DNA from: Microcebus murinus
Taxonomy: Eukaryota; Chordata; Mammalia; Primates; Cheirogaleidae
Direction of reading: 5' to 3'
DNA length: 64,000 bases
NCBI RefSeq assembly: GCF_040939455.1
Contig: NC_134111.1
Coordinates: forward strand, 60,034,501-60,098,500
The notes under the pieces were generated by a model, which was not told where the DNA came from, did no database searches, and worked only from the letters and a program-made list of their open reading frames with translations. Position 1 is the stretch's first letter, and every line of letters begins with the position of its first letter. The position numbers were made by a program, and so were the translations under genes. Shown here piece after piece: positions 47,520-59,606 of this stretch.

Positions 47520-48970
47520 GATATATTGATGCATTGCAGTAAGATGTAAAATTAAGATACAAAAATCTTATGTCTTTTGGTTAGAAGTTTGGATGGAAGA
47601 TAAAACCTATGTGCAATGGTAGCATAAAAGGTAATATAAGGATAATTTTAAGAAATGTGAAAGAACCATATGAGAGAAACTTTGAATACTTGAATAAATT
47701 AAATGATAGTCTTTGTGCTTGGATAAGACAAGTCCACATTATAGAGATGTCAATTCTATCCATGTTAGAGAGAGTCAATGATCCTAATAACAATGGCAGC
47801 AGGATATTTTTTTCTTTCTGGAATCAGACAAGTTGGTAATAAAGCTAATGAGGAAAAATCATGAAGAAGAATCTATGAATGCCCTAAAAAAGAACAGCAA
47901 TAAGGGTGATATTAAAATATACTCTAAAGCCTCTATAATTAAACCAGTGTAGCACTACTGTGTGATTAGATCATCTAATGGAACAGAATGGAAGTTCCAG
48001 GAATAGACCCACGCAGATGTTGAAATTTAATATCTAATAAAGGTGATAACTAAATTCTCCACGGAAAAGATGAACTTTTAAAATGCATGGTGTTGAGAAA
48101 ACTAGCCATTTCAAAAAAGATAAAATTGGATATGCTTTACATAAAACATTAGAATAAACTTCAAGTGGATTAGAGACTTAAATGTAAGAAATGAAACTAT
48201 TCAAGTACCAGAAGATGGTATCAGTGAATTTCTCTATAACTTTGATGTGGGAAAGTCTTTCCATTTATGACTCAAAATTCAGATGTAACAAGACAAAAGA
48301 TTAATAAATTTGAGTATTTAAAACTTTTGCTTGGGAAAAATCATCAACAAAGTAAAAAATAAATTACCACTTAGAGGAAAATATTTACAACTTATACAAA
48401 AGACAAATCTACTTAATATATGAAGGGGCTCATACAAGGTGAGATAAAGCTCAAAACCTGGTAGAAAAAAAGTGGGCAAAATATATAAAATAGTTCACAG
48501 AAAAAAATATCAAATAACCCTTAAATATGTGAAAAGATTGAAAGTACATTTTTACCTTTCAGATTGGTAAAAATGTAAAACTTTAACAATATATTTTGTT
48601 GGTGATGCTGTGGGAAACAGACATTCCCACATATTATTAGTGTGAGACCAAAATATTACAACTCTTGTGGAAGGGAGTTTGGCAACATCTAACATAATTA
48701 AATATGCATATATATTGAATATTTTTAGGGATTTACTTTGGAGGTACTTCTATATAACTATAAAATAACAACTGCAGAGTATAATTGATTATACCACCGT
48801 AACAGTAAAATATGGGAAATAAATGCTCAACTATTAAAAAATTGGTTAATGTGGTATAACACACAATGGTATACGATGCAGTCATGAACAAGTCTCTATG
48901 AACTGAGAGCAAGGAATTTCTACAATGTATTCTTATGTGAAAAAAATAGGTGCAAAAAGATATGTATAGT
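47520..48970 (+). mobile_element. Old L1 (L1M group), ORF2 3' part
   Basis: L1 ORF2 C-terminal order is retained at low identity: 'aatggaacagaatgg', 'gtgttgagaaaactagccat', 'aagtggattagagacttaaa', 'aagtgggcaaaatatataaa', 'gttggtgatgctgtggg', 'cacacaatggtatacgatgc'. Stops are frequent. It ends against the MLT1 LTR. Confidence 0.75.
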
Positions 48971-49995
48971 TGTAGCAGGAAGCTTCTGATATAGTTTTCA
49001 GTGATCCCTACTTTGATATTTATGGCCTGTGTAACCTCCTCTCTTGAGTGTAGCTAGACTTCATGACTTGCTTCTCATAAATAGATTACTGCAAAGTGAT
49101 GGGATGTTATTGTCTTAACTAGGTTAAAATGACTTTGACTTCTGTCCTGCTGGTATTCTGGAGTTTCTTTCATGTGCTTGTTTTGATGGAGAGGGCTAAT
49201 TGGGAAGCCTCCTATGAACAGCCAACAGGAAGTTAGGATCTCAGTTCAAGAGCTTGTGAGAAACTGAATAATGTTAGCAACCACTGAGTGAGCTTGGAAG
49301 TGGATACCACTGCTTTAGTTGAACATTGAGATGACTGCGGCCTGGGCTGACACCTTGATTGTAGATGAGGGATCTTGGACTAGCTGTGTCATTATAGACT
49401 CTTGAGAGATCCTGAAGCAGAGGACCCACCTAGCTCAGCTGTGCCTCAATTTCCCCAACAGACCCACAGAAACTGGGAGATATTAAATGTTTATTGTTTT
49501 AAGTTACTAAGTTTTGCAGTAACGGGTTATGCAGCAATAGAAACTGTCTTAGTCTGTTTGCATTGCTATAAAGAAATATCTGAGGCCGATTAATTTATAA
49601 AGAAGAGAAGTTTATTTGGTTCACAGTTTTGCAGAGTTTACAAGAAGCATGATGCCAGAATCTGTTTCTGGTAATGACCACAGGAAGCTTCCAATCATGG
49701 CAGAAGGGGAAGAGGGAGCTGGTGTGGGCAGATCCCATGGAAAGAGAGAGAGGAAGAGAGGGGAGGGGGATGCCAGTCTTTTTTTTTTTTTTTTTAACAA
49801 TCTGTACCTGTAGGAACGAATAGACTGAGAACTCACTCACTACTGTGAGGATGGCACCAAGCCATTCATGAGGGATCCATCCCCATGACCCAAATATCTT
49901 CCATTAGGCCCCACATCCAACATTGAGGATCAAATTTCAACATGAAATTTGGAGGGAACAAATATCCAAACTATATATACCAATAACAATACAAT
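48971..49995 (+). mobile_element. MLT1-group LTR split by an MST-type LTR
   Basis: It starts 'tgtagcaggaagcttctgat', continues with 'tgagcttggaagtggatacc', 'cagacccacagaaactggga', 'attgttttaagttactaag' and 'gttatgcagcaatagaaac' (to 49544). Its last bases appear to resume at 49983 ('ataacaatac'). The 438 bp in between are the reverse-oriented MST-type LTR. The split places the MST insertion after this one. Confidence 0.8.
49545..49982 (-). mobile_element. MSTA/B-type MaLR LTR
   Basis: Reverse-complement MST landmarks: 'tgtcttagtctgtttgcatt', 'agaagcatgatgccagaatc', 'aggaagcttccaatcatggc', 'ccaagccattcatgagggat' and 'tttcaacatgaaatttggag'. It opens with TG and closes with CA. The 5-bp flanks gaaac and ataac match at only 3 of 5 positions. 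A 17-T run lies near 49778-49794. Confidence 0.9.
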
Positions 49996-51014
49996 GGTAT
50001 ATATCTTTTATATAATAAAGAAGGAAAAGTAAAAATACCTGTTTTATTAAATTAAAAAGACACATGAGAAGAATAAATTAGCAGCAAGTCAAGGTGTAAG
50101 TACTTGAAAAAATTCATGAAATGGGTTCAGACCTTGTGACTTGACTGTCCTTAGTACCCAAGTACGCAGATGCATTTTTTAGTGTAGTCATAGCCTCATA
50201 AACTCATAGTATAAGTTTGCATACAGATTTACTGGAGATTATCAATTCAAATTCATGATAAAACTTGAAACATATGTATGTTTTTGGTAAGACTTTGGCC
50301 TTCAACTCCATTCATGGAGTTTCTGAAGATATTCTGAACCAAAAGGCTGACTTGCTTTGCCTCGTAGCAACTTAACTTTGGTCATCGAATTTACATAGGC
50401 GTTCCCTATGTATATTCAGCTTTTGCTAAAACACATTTACTGCAGAAATTTAACAAGTCTTTGAGATAATTTGGGGTTTTTTTTCAAGAGCTGTGAAGCT
50501 ACCACATGAAGTGATTCTTTTCTTTTACTGAAGCACTGAAGCTCCCAATCAAGAACATATATAATTTACAAATACTAAGCAGGTTGTTAAGTTTCTATAT
50601 TCCTTTCACAAGCTCTAGCAATTTGCTGCATCATTCCAATTGTTTGGGAAGGGGTTGGTGAGACATAAGACTGAAAGATAATGGATCAGTGAGGTTTTGT
50701 GGAGGTGTCAGAAGAGGGTTTATTTTTTAAATTCCTGAGAGAACTTAGATTATCTTACATGAAGGAGAATTGCTTCAGTGTAAAGTAGCAACCTTTTGAA
50801 AATTCTTAACACTCTCATGAAATCACTGTCTATATTTTTTAAAGCAGAGCCATTGCAAATTCAGATGAATTAATTACTGCATGGGAGAAAATAATTTCCT
50901 CTGGTTTTATCCTTGCATTATTTAGTCATACCATCCTTTATGCACATGGAGACATCTATCACAACTTACTTAAAGCTGGAGTTTCTATCAAACATAATCT
51001 AACGTATCCAGATT
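49996..51014. other. Unassigned, unique-looking sequence
   Basis: No repeat or gene recognised. The section 50800-51000 is free of simple repeats and resembles unique sequence. Confidence 0.45.
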
Positions 51015-51389
51015 GGACAGTGGGCAGGGAAGTTGGGGGGGTAAGGAATTTGACTGAAAATATATCAGTCAGCAACTGGCTGGCATACAAAAGAATTTGT
51101 ATCAAAGAGTCTCTGAACACATTGATTCTGTGTGATTTTCTGCACTCGTGTTAAGTAAAAGGAACGACAATGCGTTTGAGAAATATGAAAGTGATACCAA
51201 CCTTCTCATCCCACTCTTTATTTAAATATTTAATAAACTATATACAGAAAAAACCTGAACATTTTCTGAGCCTTTCAAAGATCAAAAGATAATAAGTAAT
51301 CTTTGTATCTGATTCCATTGTTTGTTGCAATTCTGACTTCCCAAGCACTGAATTTGATTTGTCTAATGGTCATTTTTTGATATCTATAC
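51015..51389 (+). repeat. Left arm of a ~375-bp inverted repeat
   Basis: Its reverse complement aligns with 53069-53448 almost without gaps. Landmarks: 'tcagtcagcaactggctgg' here against 'ccagttgctaactga' there, 'attccattgtttgttgcaat' against 'attgcaacaaacaatggaat', and 'gacagtgggcaggg' against 'ccctgcccactgcc'. By eye, the central 300 bp agree at nearly nine positions in ten and the edges fade. The arms match no transposon family I know. Confidence 0.9.
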
Positions 51390-51724
51390 ATTACTTAAAT
51401 ATACATACATAATATCTAGGGCCTCAGCCAACCATAAGAGAAATGATATATACATCCATGTATTTTTAGCTATTTTTTAAAGTGAGAGAATGAGCCCTCT
51501 GAGAAAAGGAGGGACGGTGCCATTGACACTGCTTGATAAAGGTACTATTTTTCATAGCTCATTTGGCTCTCTTATCTACAAAGATTTGTTAGAGGCAGTG
51601 TATGGAACGGCCAAGGCTGACTTAAAAAGTAACCCACCTTTCTCAAATACCTGAGACAAATGTACTGTCAAAGTGACCCAAGGCCCAGTTAACTTAAGTC
51701 CAGAGTTAAGAAATGGACATGCCA
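51390..51724. other. Spacer inside the inverted repeat, left of the Alu
   Basis: Unassigned sequence. It has no obvious mirror in the right half of the spacer. Confidence 0.45.
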
Positions 51725-52011
51725 GGCCAGGAACAGTGGCTCATGCCTGTAAGCCTAGCACTCTGGGAGGCTGAGGCAGAAGGACCACTTGAGCTCAGGA
51801 GTTCAAGACCAGTCTGAGCAAGAATGAGACCCTGTCTCTTCTAGAAATAGAAAAAAATTAGCCAGTCGTGGTGGTGCGTGCCTGTAGTCCCAGCTAATCA
51901 GGAAGCTGAGGCAGGAGGATCACTTGAGCCCAGGAGTTGGAGGTTTCATTGAGCTATGATGACTTCACTGCTCTAGCTGGGGCAACAGAACAAGGCTCTG
52001 TCTCAAAAAAA
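51725..52011 (+). mobile_element. AluJ-like SINE lacking the lemur linker
   Basis: A dimeric Alu starting 'ggccaggaacagtggctcat'. The arms are joined simply by 'agaaatagaaaaaaattagc', without the 'aattaattggccaacta' insert. It ends 'ctctgtctcaaaaaaa' followed by a G-run. It is more diverged than the four lemur-type copies and is best read as an older AluJ-grade insertion. The flanks ggacatgcca and ggcattcca may be a decayed TSD. Confidence 0.9.
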
Positions 52012-53068
52012 GGGGGGGGCATTCCAGTGTATGATCAATGTGGGTATAAAACATTGGATAAAATAGCTTATAGGTTTCAGTTATGGCAAATTGGAACTCT
52101 TTCCTCACTCACTTGTTTTTCTATTGGTTTCTATTATTTTGATAGAATTTTCCTAGGGAGATTATGATTAAAAAAAGAGAATAATAATATGCCTCTGAAA
52201 ATCCCAGACATGGCTCCTCCTCTAGTGGGAACCTGAGCACCTGAGCATATACTAGTCCTACTGAGTGATTCTCCACTTGGCCTCAATGGAAACGTAACAC
52301 TTTTTCTTATAGGACGAAGAGTATAATATTTTGAAATCTGATATGAATTAAAGTTAGATCTGGGACAGACTGCTATCCTACTGGAGAGTTTTTATTAGTG
52401 TGGGTTGTTGACTTTGTGACCCTTTTATGGGGAGGAGTTTGGTAATCTCTATTAATAATTCAGGCTATATATTTACTGGGGTAAAACAATTGGACATATG
52501 TATAGAAATAACATTCTACAAACAAGAAGAAATGAAGAGAAACTTCCCAGGAAAAAATAAGAGAGTGACTGCTGTGTGGCTGGAAGCCCAGGTCCATGGT
52601 CAGCTTTGGTTGTTTGGAAGAAGAGAAGGAAGTAAGAAGATCATCAAGAAAGAAGGAATGAAACATGTCTGAAATTTTGATGAGTTAGACAAGCAAATTA
52701 AATCTGTGGCAGTGCGGGCAGGCAGCACAGATGTGAAATTGTAGCCCTTGAAAAAGAGGAAATAGAACATAAGGCTTTTGCTACACGTGTGATTAAATCT
52801 CATGGGTCCATGGAGAGGAAAATTGAGATGCTGGAGAAACAAATGATGCTGTAAAAACTGAAGTACAGTGACTGAGCCAGAGGGTGAAGATCCCTGAGGG
52901 AGATAAAGTTGTTTTAATGATTTCTACTTGGAGCTAACTATGAAGATAAGCTGGAACTTCCCACCATAGAAGAATATAACTATCAATCTATTCTATAACC
53001 ACATGTAGCCAATACTCTAGTAATTGAGTGGTGTATGTGTATATATGTTTATATATTCTTATATTTAT
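52012..53068. other. Spacer inside the inverted repeat, right part, with weak coding-like signal
   Basis: An 81-codon plus-strand frame at 52427-52672 is followed, after its stop and apparent frame changes, by further Lys/Glu-rich stretches up to about 52856 (for example 'IKSHGSMERKIEMLEKQ' on the plus strand). This could be a decayed retrocopy of a coiled-coil protein. It could equally be chance in purine-rich DNA. No parent gene recognised. Confidence 0.25.
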
Positions 53069-53448
53069 GTATAAATATTAAAAATAACTATTAGCAAAAT
53101 CAAATTCAGTACTTGGGAAGTCAGAATTGCAACAAACAATGGAATCAGATACAAACATTACTTATTGTCTTTTGGTCTTTTAAAGGCTGAGAAAATGTTT
53201 AGTCCTTTCTCTATATAGTTTATTATTAAATATTTAAATAAAGAATGGGATGAAAAGGTTGGTATTATGTTTATATTTCTCAAACCCATTGTCATTCCTT
53301 TTATTTAATGTGAGTGCAGAAAATCACACAGGATCAATGGATTCAGAGATTCTTTGATACAAATCCCTTTGTATGACAGCCAGTTGCTAACTGATCTTTA
53401 TTCAGTTAACTCACTATCTATTTCCACAGCTGCCCTGCCCACTGCCCA
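53069..53448 (-). repeat. Right arm of the ~375-bp inverted repeat
   Basis: This is the reverse-complement partner of 51015-51389. Strong landmarks are 'acttgggaagtcagaattgc', 'tatttaaataaagaatggga', 'gagtgcagaaaatcacacag' and 'ttctttgatacaaat'. A 3-base indel ('attatt' versus 'att') and scattered substitutions distinguish the arms. Confidence 0.9.
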
Positions 53449-56400
53449 TTACTCGCCTCTTTACTTGCCTCTGGTATGCTGCTTGAAAGGTCCATGGAAT
53501 TGGTGGGCTAAAATCTGTGGAAAAGTGCTGATGAAGCAAGTATTGTGCTGTCTTCCATGTTTCTGCTGAAGGGACCTCAGTCAGTAGTGGCACATAGTCA
53601 TTTCTGTCATTATAGAGCAGCACAGGGAACAAAAGGGCCAGAACTTAGATTGCATAGAGTATTCAATTCATAAGACAGAGCTTCAATCAAAACATAGTGT
53701 TCAGGGAATATAAAAAATGTGGCACATAATGTTCAGGGAATATAGGAAAAAAAACTTCCATGAGAATCTGTTGAAAGATATGATGTATTCAAAGTCAACT
53801 TGGAGCAAATACTGGCCAAATCTGAGAAAATCTGCAAGTAGTAGTAGTGATTTTGGTTCAAGTACATGGACATCTCCATTCCTATGGAGTCAGCCAGAAG
53901 AACAGGGGACACTCCAGAAGAGAAATGCAGAGAAAACCCAGACAGGAATAGCTAGATTAACCACACTTGTTTAAGAGTTTCAGAATTTTTTCTCGAAGAG
54001 AATTAGAAACTGGTGTCAGAAACCCACTGTATATCTTGTACAATGTACAGCTCTGACAATGTAAGGCTGTTTTATGGCCTCAAATAACTTACTTGTTTTT
54101 ATTCTTAGATTAATATTTATAGAAAGAGGATATATAGAAGTAGAATTTTCTTCATGTGGGTTTCCTTATTATAGTAGATAGAGAGCCTCTCACATACTCT
54201 AATTCTGCTTCTATAAAGCTCTTTCTCTTGTATCCTGCCTCCAAATCCAGTCTTGTGGAGGATTTAACACATTCAAAGAGTTCGAAAGTCACTACAAACA
54301 CAGCATATGTTGTTGAGTTTTGCTAAAACACACAATTGAACTGATATTTCTCAGCAGGTTACTATGCTTGTTTTAGCACATAGGTTAAATTAGTTTTCAA
54401 AAATGGCTTTAAGAGCCACTGTTTTCTTTGTAATGTGTTGTTTTTTTAAAAAATAAAATACTCGCTAATGGGCAATCTTAAAATGTGAGAACATTATTTT
54501 GGGGGCTATTAAGCATATGGAGTGTTTGCATTTTCAGAAAGGAATGAATTAATGGAAAATAAGATTCTGTTATGCACTGGTGCCGTAGCTTTGCAACATA
54601 ATGTATTTTCAGCTGATTACAATTCAGTCTTTCAGCGGGGTTCTACATGATCAAAGCTTTTGAATTCAGAATTATGTGGCTGAAATGATTTGAAAATAAT
54701 GTCACTGTTTAAGTTATTCTGTCTTCTCTCTGTTCAGATAATGTTAGTGATATGCTAAAGTGGGGCTGTCCATTTCAGATTATATCTAATTAATTCTGCA
54801 TATATTCATCCAATATATAAAAATCTCAGAAGTTTACCATAGGTTTATGGATTAACCATTAACCTGCTAACCTGTTATGGATTAACCTGCTAACCATATT
54901 AGCAGGATTAACCATTTTACCTTACAAATATTCATATTTAAGAATACAGATCTTTTTCTTTCTTGTTGGAGTTCTTTGATAATGGGCTATGCATAAGAGA
55001 GATAACATGAAATTTCTCTTTGCTTAATTTTTCTCAGTCCTTTAGTCCTGCCAGAGTTCTTGTTGACTTATTTTCAAATCTCAAAGAGTAGAGATGTATT
55101 TTAATTCAATCAACATAAGGGTCTCTAGCCTAGTGGATTGGTCTTAATTGTGGTCAATATATGATCTATTAATTAAAATGGTAAGAATAACAAAAAAGAC
55201 TGGTCATTGGAGAAGGCAAGGAATGTCATACATGTCCGTTTGTGCATCTCTATCTAAAATCTTTTCCAATGGCCTTTCTTGAGATCCGTAAACCATCAGG
55301 AGGGCTTCAAGGAGCTAGACTTAAGAGACTGAATAGGAAATTGAAATTCCACCTTGGGAGGAATGCCTATGTTTGATCCCTTTCTGAATATCTCAGCTGA
55401 GCAGCACACTTTTGGGAGAGAAATGGTTGGACACAAAACGGAAAAATGAAATACTATGAAATGCAAAAGAAGAGCTCAGAAAAAGAGTGGGAGGAGTCAG
55501 AAATAACCTTCTCCTAGTTGAAATTTTTCCTGTCTAGTCTTGATGATGGAAAATGATATGATATGAATAAAAGACTGTCAACTGAGCTCAGTATTATTTC
55601 CTCCAGAATTAGTGACTTGGGTGATTCACTATTCACAACTTAACTGAAATCTTGTCTGCATAGAATTCTCTACAAACCTTAAATATATATACCTATATAT
55701 ATTTTAATATCTTTATGACATTACTTCAAAAGTTAAAAGATATTTGTCCACATGTAAATATATAATGTGCATATGTATCAACTAAATAAAATATGTTTCA
55801 AAATATAATTACAGATTTATACATATAGGCTTTTTGGAAATTTAATTATTGAAATTAGAAAGCAATTTGCTAGATTCTTCCATAATATAAACTCCCTTTG
55901 AGGACTTAAATATTTAGAGGAAAAAAAAAGCCTCTCTCAGTCCACTAATTTACTACCTAGCAGTATTCTGAGGTAATATTTTAATTTCTCCCTCTTTACA
56001 TAATTTCATGTATCTTAAATCACATTATACTTATTAGATGTATGAATATATAAGTAGTGTGGGAATTGTGGGATTATTATTCAGCCTTTATTTAGTCTCA
56101 TTTTTTATATTTAGAAGTTTTTCTTTTTAAGCAACTATTTTATGCAGTAATTTTAAACTCTTGGCAAAACCAATCCTTCCAGTGAGTCAGATCAAAGAGT
56201 ATAGTGTAGCAAGTTCCAAGACCTCATTTAGGATAACATGACACTGCAGTGGGGGGAAGCAGACATCTGGGGATAAGAAGCTTCAAGTTCATAATCTCAT
56301 TCCCTTTCCTAGTATCTCCATGAGTTGTGGCAGTCACTTAAAAATCCCCAAGCTTCAGTTCCATCATGGAAATTGGAGACAGTGTCTTCCATTTCTTCTG

Positions 56401-57039
56401 AACCAACAAAGATTATATATGGAAATATTATACTTTGAAACCATAAAGTGTTATACAAATGTCAAGCATTACTATAACTCCAGGAGAGAAATCATTCTCT
56501 GAAACAATTATGCTAAGGCAACATATTTTGTACAAAATAAGAAAAGATGCTGGGTTTTCAACTTAATGTTGACAGACTGGTCTTTTTTGAACTGCCATGA
56601 GCTTTTACCTCTTTAGGATGACCTTTGATGGAATAATAGTAAGGTGTTTTATTTTTTGTGTGTGGCTACAAAGTGTCATGATCATAATATTTCCATGGTT
56701 TAATCTCAACAATGAACAATAATAAGTAGAATCATGGCATGAGAGTTATTTCATTAAACAGATGCTGAATTACTCAGCGGTAAAATTAAGAAGGATTTTG
56801 GAATGTCTGTGAAGCCAGGGCACACAGACAGTTGTTTTTAATATTTCACAAAAAGGATTAAAGCATTTTCCCCCAGGGAAAGAAGAGATGTTTTCTTTAA
56901 CATTCTTAAATTTATTTTCAGTTAATACTGTTCTTTTATTTTACATGGGGACAGAATTAAATTTTTACCAGACAGGAGCCTCAGAAATCTCAATCTGGTC
57001 ATGCTTTTAATCTTCAAAATAGCTTCAAAACAGGTAGGC
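53449..57039. other. About 3.6 kb of unassigned, largely unique-looking sequence
   Basis: No transposable element recognised. A 14-base word, gttcagggaatata, recurs 32 bp apart near 53699 and 53731. A short duplicated 'ggattaacc...cctgctaacc' cluster lies near 54849-54920. The section 54300-54760 is free of simple repeats with balanced wording and is a candidate conserved noncoding block. No coding frame convinces. Confidence 0.45.
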
Positions 57040-58560
57040 ATTATTATTATTAATTTTAGCATTTTCAGGTATAATTTATATATCATAAAATTTATTGATT
57101 GTAAGGATATAATTACATATTTTTTTGTGAATTCATATTGTTGTGCAACCATCACCATAATGTTTCAGAGCATTTCCAATAACCTGAAAAATGTCTCTCC
57201 TACCAGTTTGCAGGAAATCCCTATTCCCATCTATAGCTGCAGGTAGCCACGAATCTGATTTCTGCCCATGTAAATTTGCCCCATCTGTAGACATCTCATA
57301 TAAATGAAATCATACAATATGTAGTCTTTTGTATCTGGCTTCTCTCATGTAGCATAATTTTTTTTGAGATTTATGCATATTGTACATTTATTAAGAGTTT
57401 GTTACTCTGTACTACTGCATAATAGCCTGTTGTATGGATATGCCGTATCTTGTTTGTTCACTCACCAGTTACTGTATATTTGGATTGCTTTGAGTTTGGA
57501 GCTTTTATGAATAAAGCTACTGTAAGCATTTGTGTACAATTTTTTTTTGTGGATTTAAGTTTTCTATTTCTCTTGGGTATATACCTAGAAGTAGAATTTC
57601 TGGGCTGCATGGTAAATATTTGTTTAATTTTTAAGAAACTGCCAAAGTGTTTTCAAAGTCATTGTATCATTTAAATTCTCACTTGAAATGTATGAGGATT
57701 CAGTGTGTTCATACCCTTATTAAATCAGACTTTTGAATTATAGACATTCTAGTGAGAATGTAGTGGTATCTCATTATGATTTTACTTTGCATTTCTCTAA
57801 TGACTAATGATGTTGAACATCTTTCATGTAGTTTTTAGATACTTGTGTATCTTCTTTGGTAAATGTTTATTCTGACTTTTTGCCTATTTTTTAGTTGGAT
57901 GTTTTCTTATTGACTTGTAAGAGTTCTTTAGATATTCTGAATATAAGTCCTGTTTCAGATATACGATGAGTTATGATTTGCAAATATTTTTTGCTAAATT
58001 GTGGCTTATCTTTCCATATTCATTTTCTTCTTTGCTTTTCTTTTAAAGAGTAAAATTTTTAATTTTGATGATGTTTAATTCATCAATTTTTTATGAGGAC
58101 TATGTTTAGTGTCATATTAAAAATCTTTGTCTAACCCAATATCAAAGATTTTGTCTTATGCGTTTCATATAGAAATATTATAGATGCACATTTAAGTCTA
58201 TGATTCATTTTGAGTTAACTTTTGAGTATGATGTGAGGTAAGCTTCTAATTTTATTTATTTATTTTTTGGCATATACGTAGGTACTATGCCATCACTGTT
58301 TGTTGAAAAGACTATTGTTTCCCCACTGAATTGACTAGCACTTTTGTTGAAAATCAATTGACCATGTATTTTAGAGTTTACTTTTGGGCTTTGTTGTATT
58401 CCATTGACCTATATATTTATCTTTATGTCAATACCACACTGTTAATTACTATAACTTTGTAATAAGTGTTTAAACTAGGCAATGTGAGTCCCACTATTTT
58501 CTTCTTTTTCAAAATTATTTTGGCTATTTTAAATCCTTTACATTTCTATATAGGTTTTAA
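57040..58560 (-). mobile_element. Old L1 (L1MB/L1MC-like), segment 1
   Basis: Reverse-complement L1 3' UTR and ORF2 end: 'tgttgtgcaaccatcaccat', 'cccatctatagctgcaggta', 'catataaatgaaatcataca', 'gcataatagcctgttgtatg', 'catttgtgtacaa', 'ctaatgactaatgatgttga'. It is interrupted at 58560 by a younger L1 and continues after 59606. Confidence 0.85.
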
Positions 58561-59606
58561 TTAATTAATTAATTTTATTTTTTCTAGTTCAGGATATTAT
58601 AGGGGTACAATCATTTTAGTTACATGAAATGCATTTGCTTTGCCCACTTCAGGGCTACAAGCATGTCCTTCCCCCATAAAGTTGCCCTGATTCCATTAGC
58701 TGTGGATTTATCACCCAAATCCCCTACCCCACTACTTGATGGGCTTAATCTCTATCTAGGATAATATAAGAGGTGCTACTATTTTTTGTAGTTGATTATA
58801 TTCCATGGTATACATATACCACATTTTATTAATCCACTCATGTATTGATGAGCATTTAGGTTGTATCCACATCTTTGCAATTGTGAATTGTGCTGCTATA
58901 AACATTCAAGTGCAGATGTCTTTATTATAGAATGTCTTTTTCTCTTTGGATAGATGCCTAGTAGTGGGATTGCTGGATCAAATGGTATTTCTATTTTTAG
59001 CTCTTTGAGATATCTCCAAATTACTTTCCACAGGGGTTGCACTAATTTACAGTCCCACCAGCAGTGTAAGAGTGTTCCTGTCTCTCCGCATCCACACCAG
59101 CATTTGTTGTTTTGGGACTTTTTGATAAAAGCCATTCTCACTGAAGTTAGGTGATATCTCATTGTAGTTTTGATTTACATTTCCCTAATGATTAGAGATG
59201 TTGAGCACTTTTTTATATGTTTGCTGGCCATTATTCTGTCTTTTTTTGAAAAGTTTCTATTCATGTCCTTTGCCCATTTATTGATGGGGTTGTTCGATTT
59301 TTTTCTTGTTGATTTTCTTAACTTCTAGATAGATTCATATTATCAGCCCTTTATTGATGTATAGAAAGCAAATATTTTCTCCTATCCTGTAGGTTGTCTA
59401 TTTGCTCTAACTATAGTTTCCTTGGCTGTGCAGAAGCTTTTAAATTTCATCAGGTCCCATTTGTTTACTTTTGTTGCTGCTGTGATTTCTTTGGGGTCTT
59501 CTTCATAAGTTTTTACCTAGGCCGATGTCTAAAACAGTCTTCCCAACATTTTCTTTCAGAATGCTTAAGGTTTCGTGCCTTAGGTTTAAGTTTATATAAG
59601 TTTTAA
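58547..59606 (-). mobile_element. Lemur-lineage L1 3' fragment inserted into the old L1, with TSD
   Basis: The body at 58561-59592 carries the same minus-strand 3' UTR and ORF2 C-terminal part as the 36.6-kb copy. The minus-strand frame 58896-59162 holds the ORF2 C-terminal Cys/His motif (CWCGC, H, then the C of [13 protein letters not shown]) and the following conserved '[15 protein letters not shown]'. Direct repeats tatataggttttaa (58547-58560) and tatataagttttaa (59593-59606) differ at one base. The surrounding old L1 reads on across the site. Confidence 0.95.

Noticed and set aside
49595..49840. Overlapping frames on both strands, including a poly-Lys/Phe run
   Set aside because: They lie in the MST-type LTR, and the homopolymer is its T17 run.
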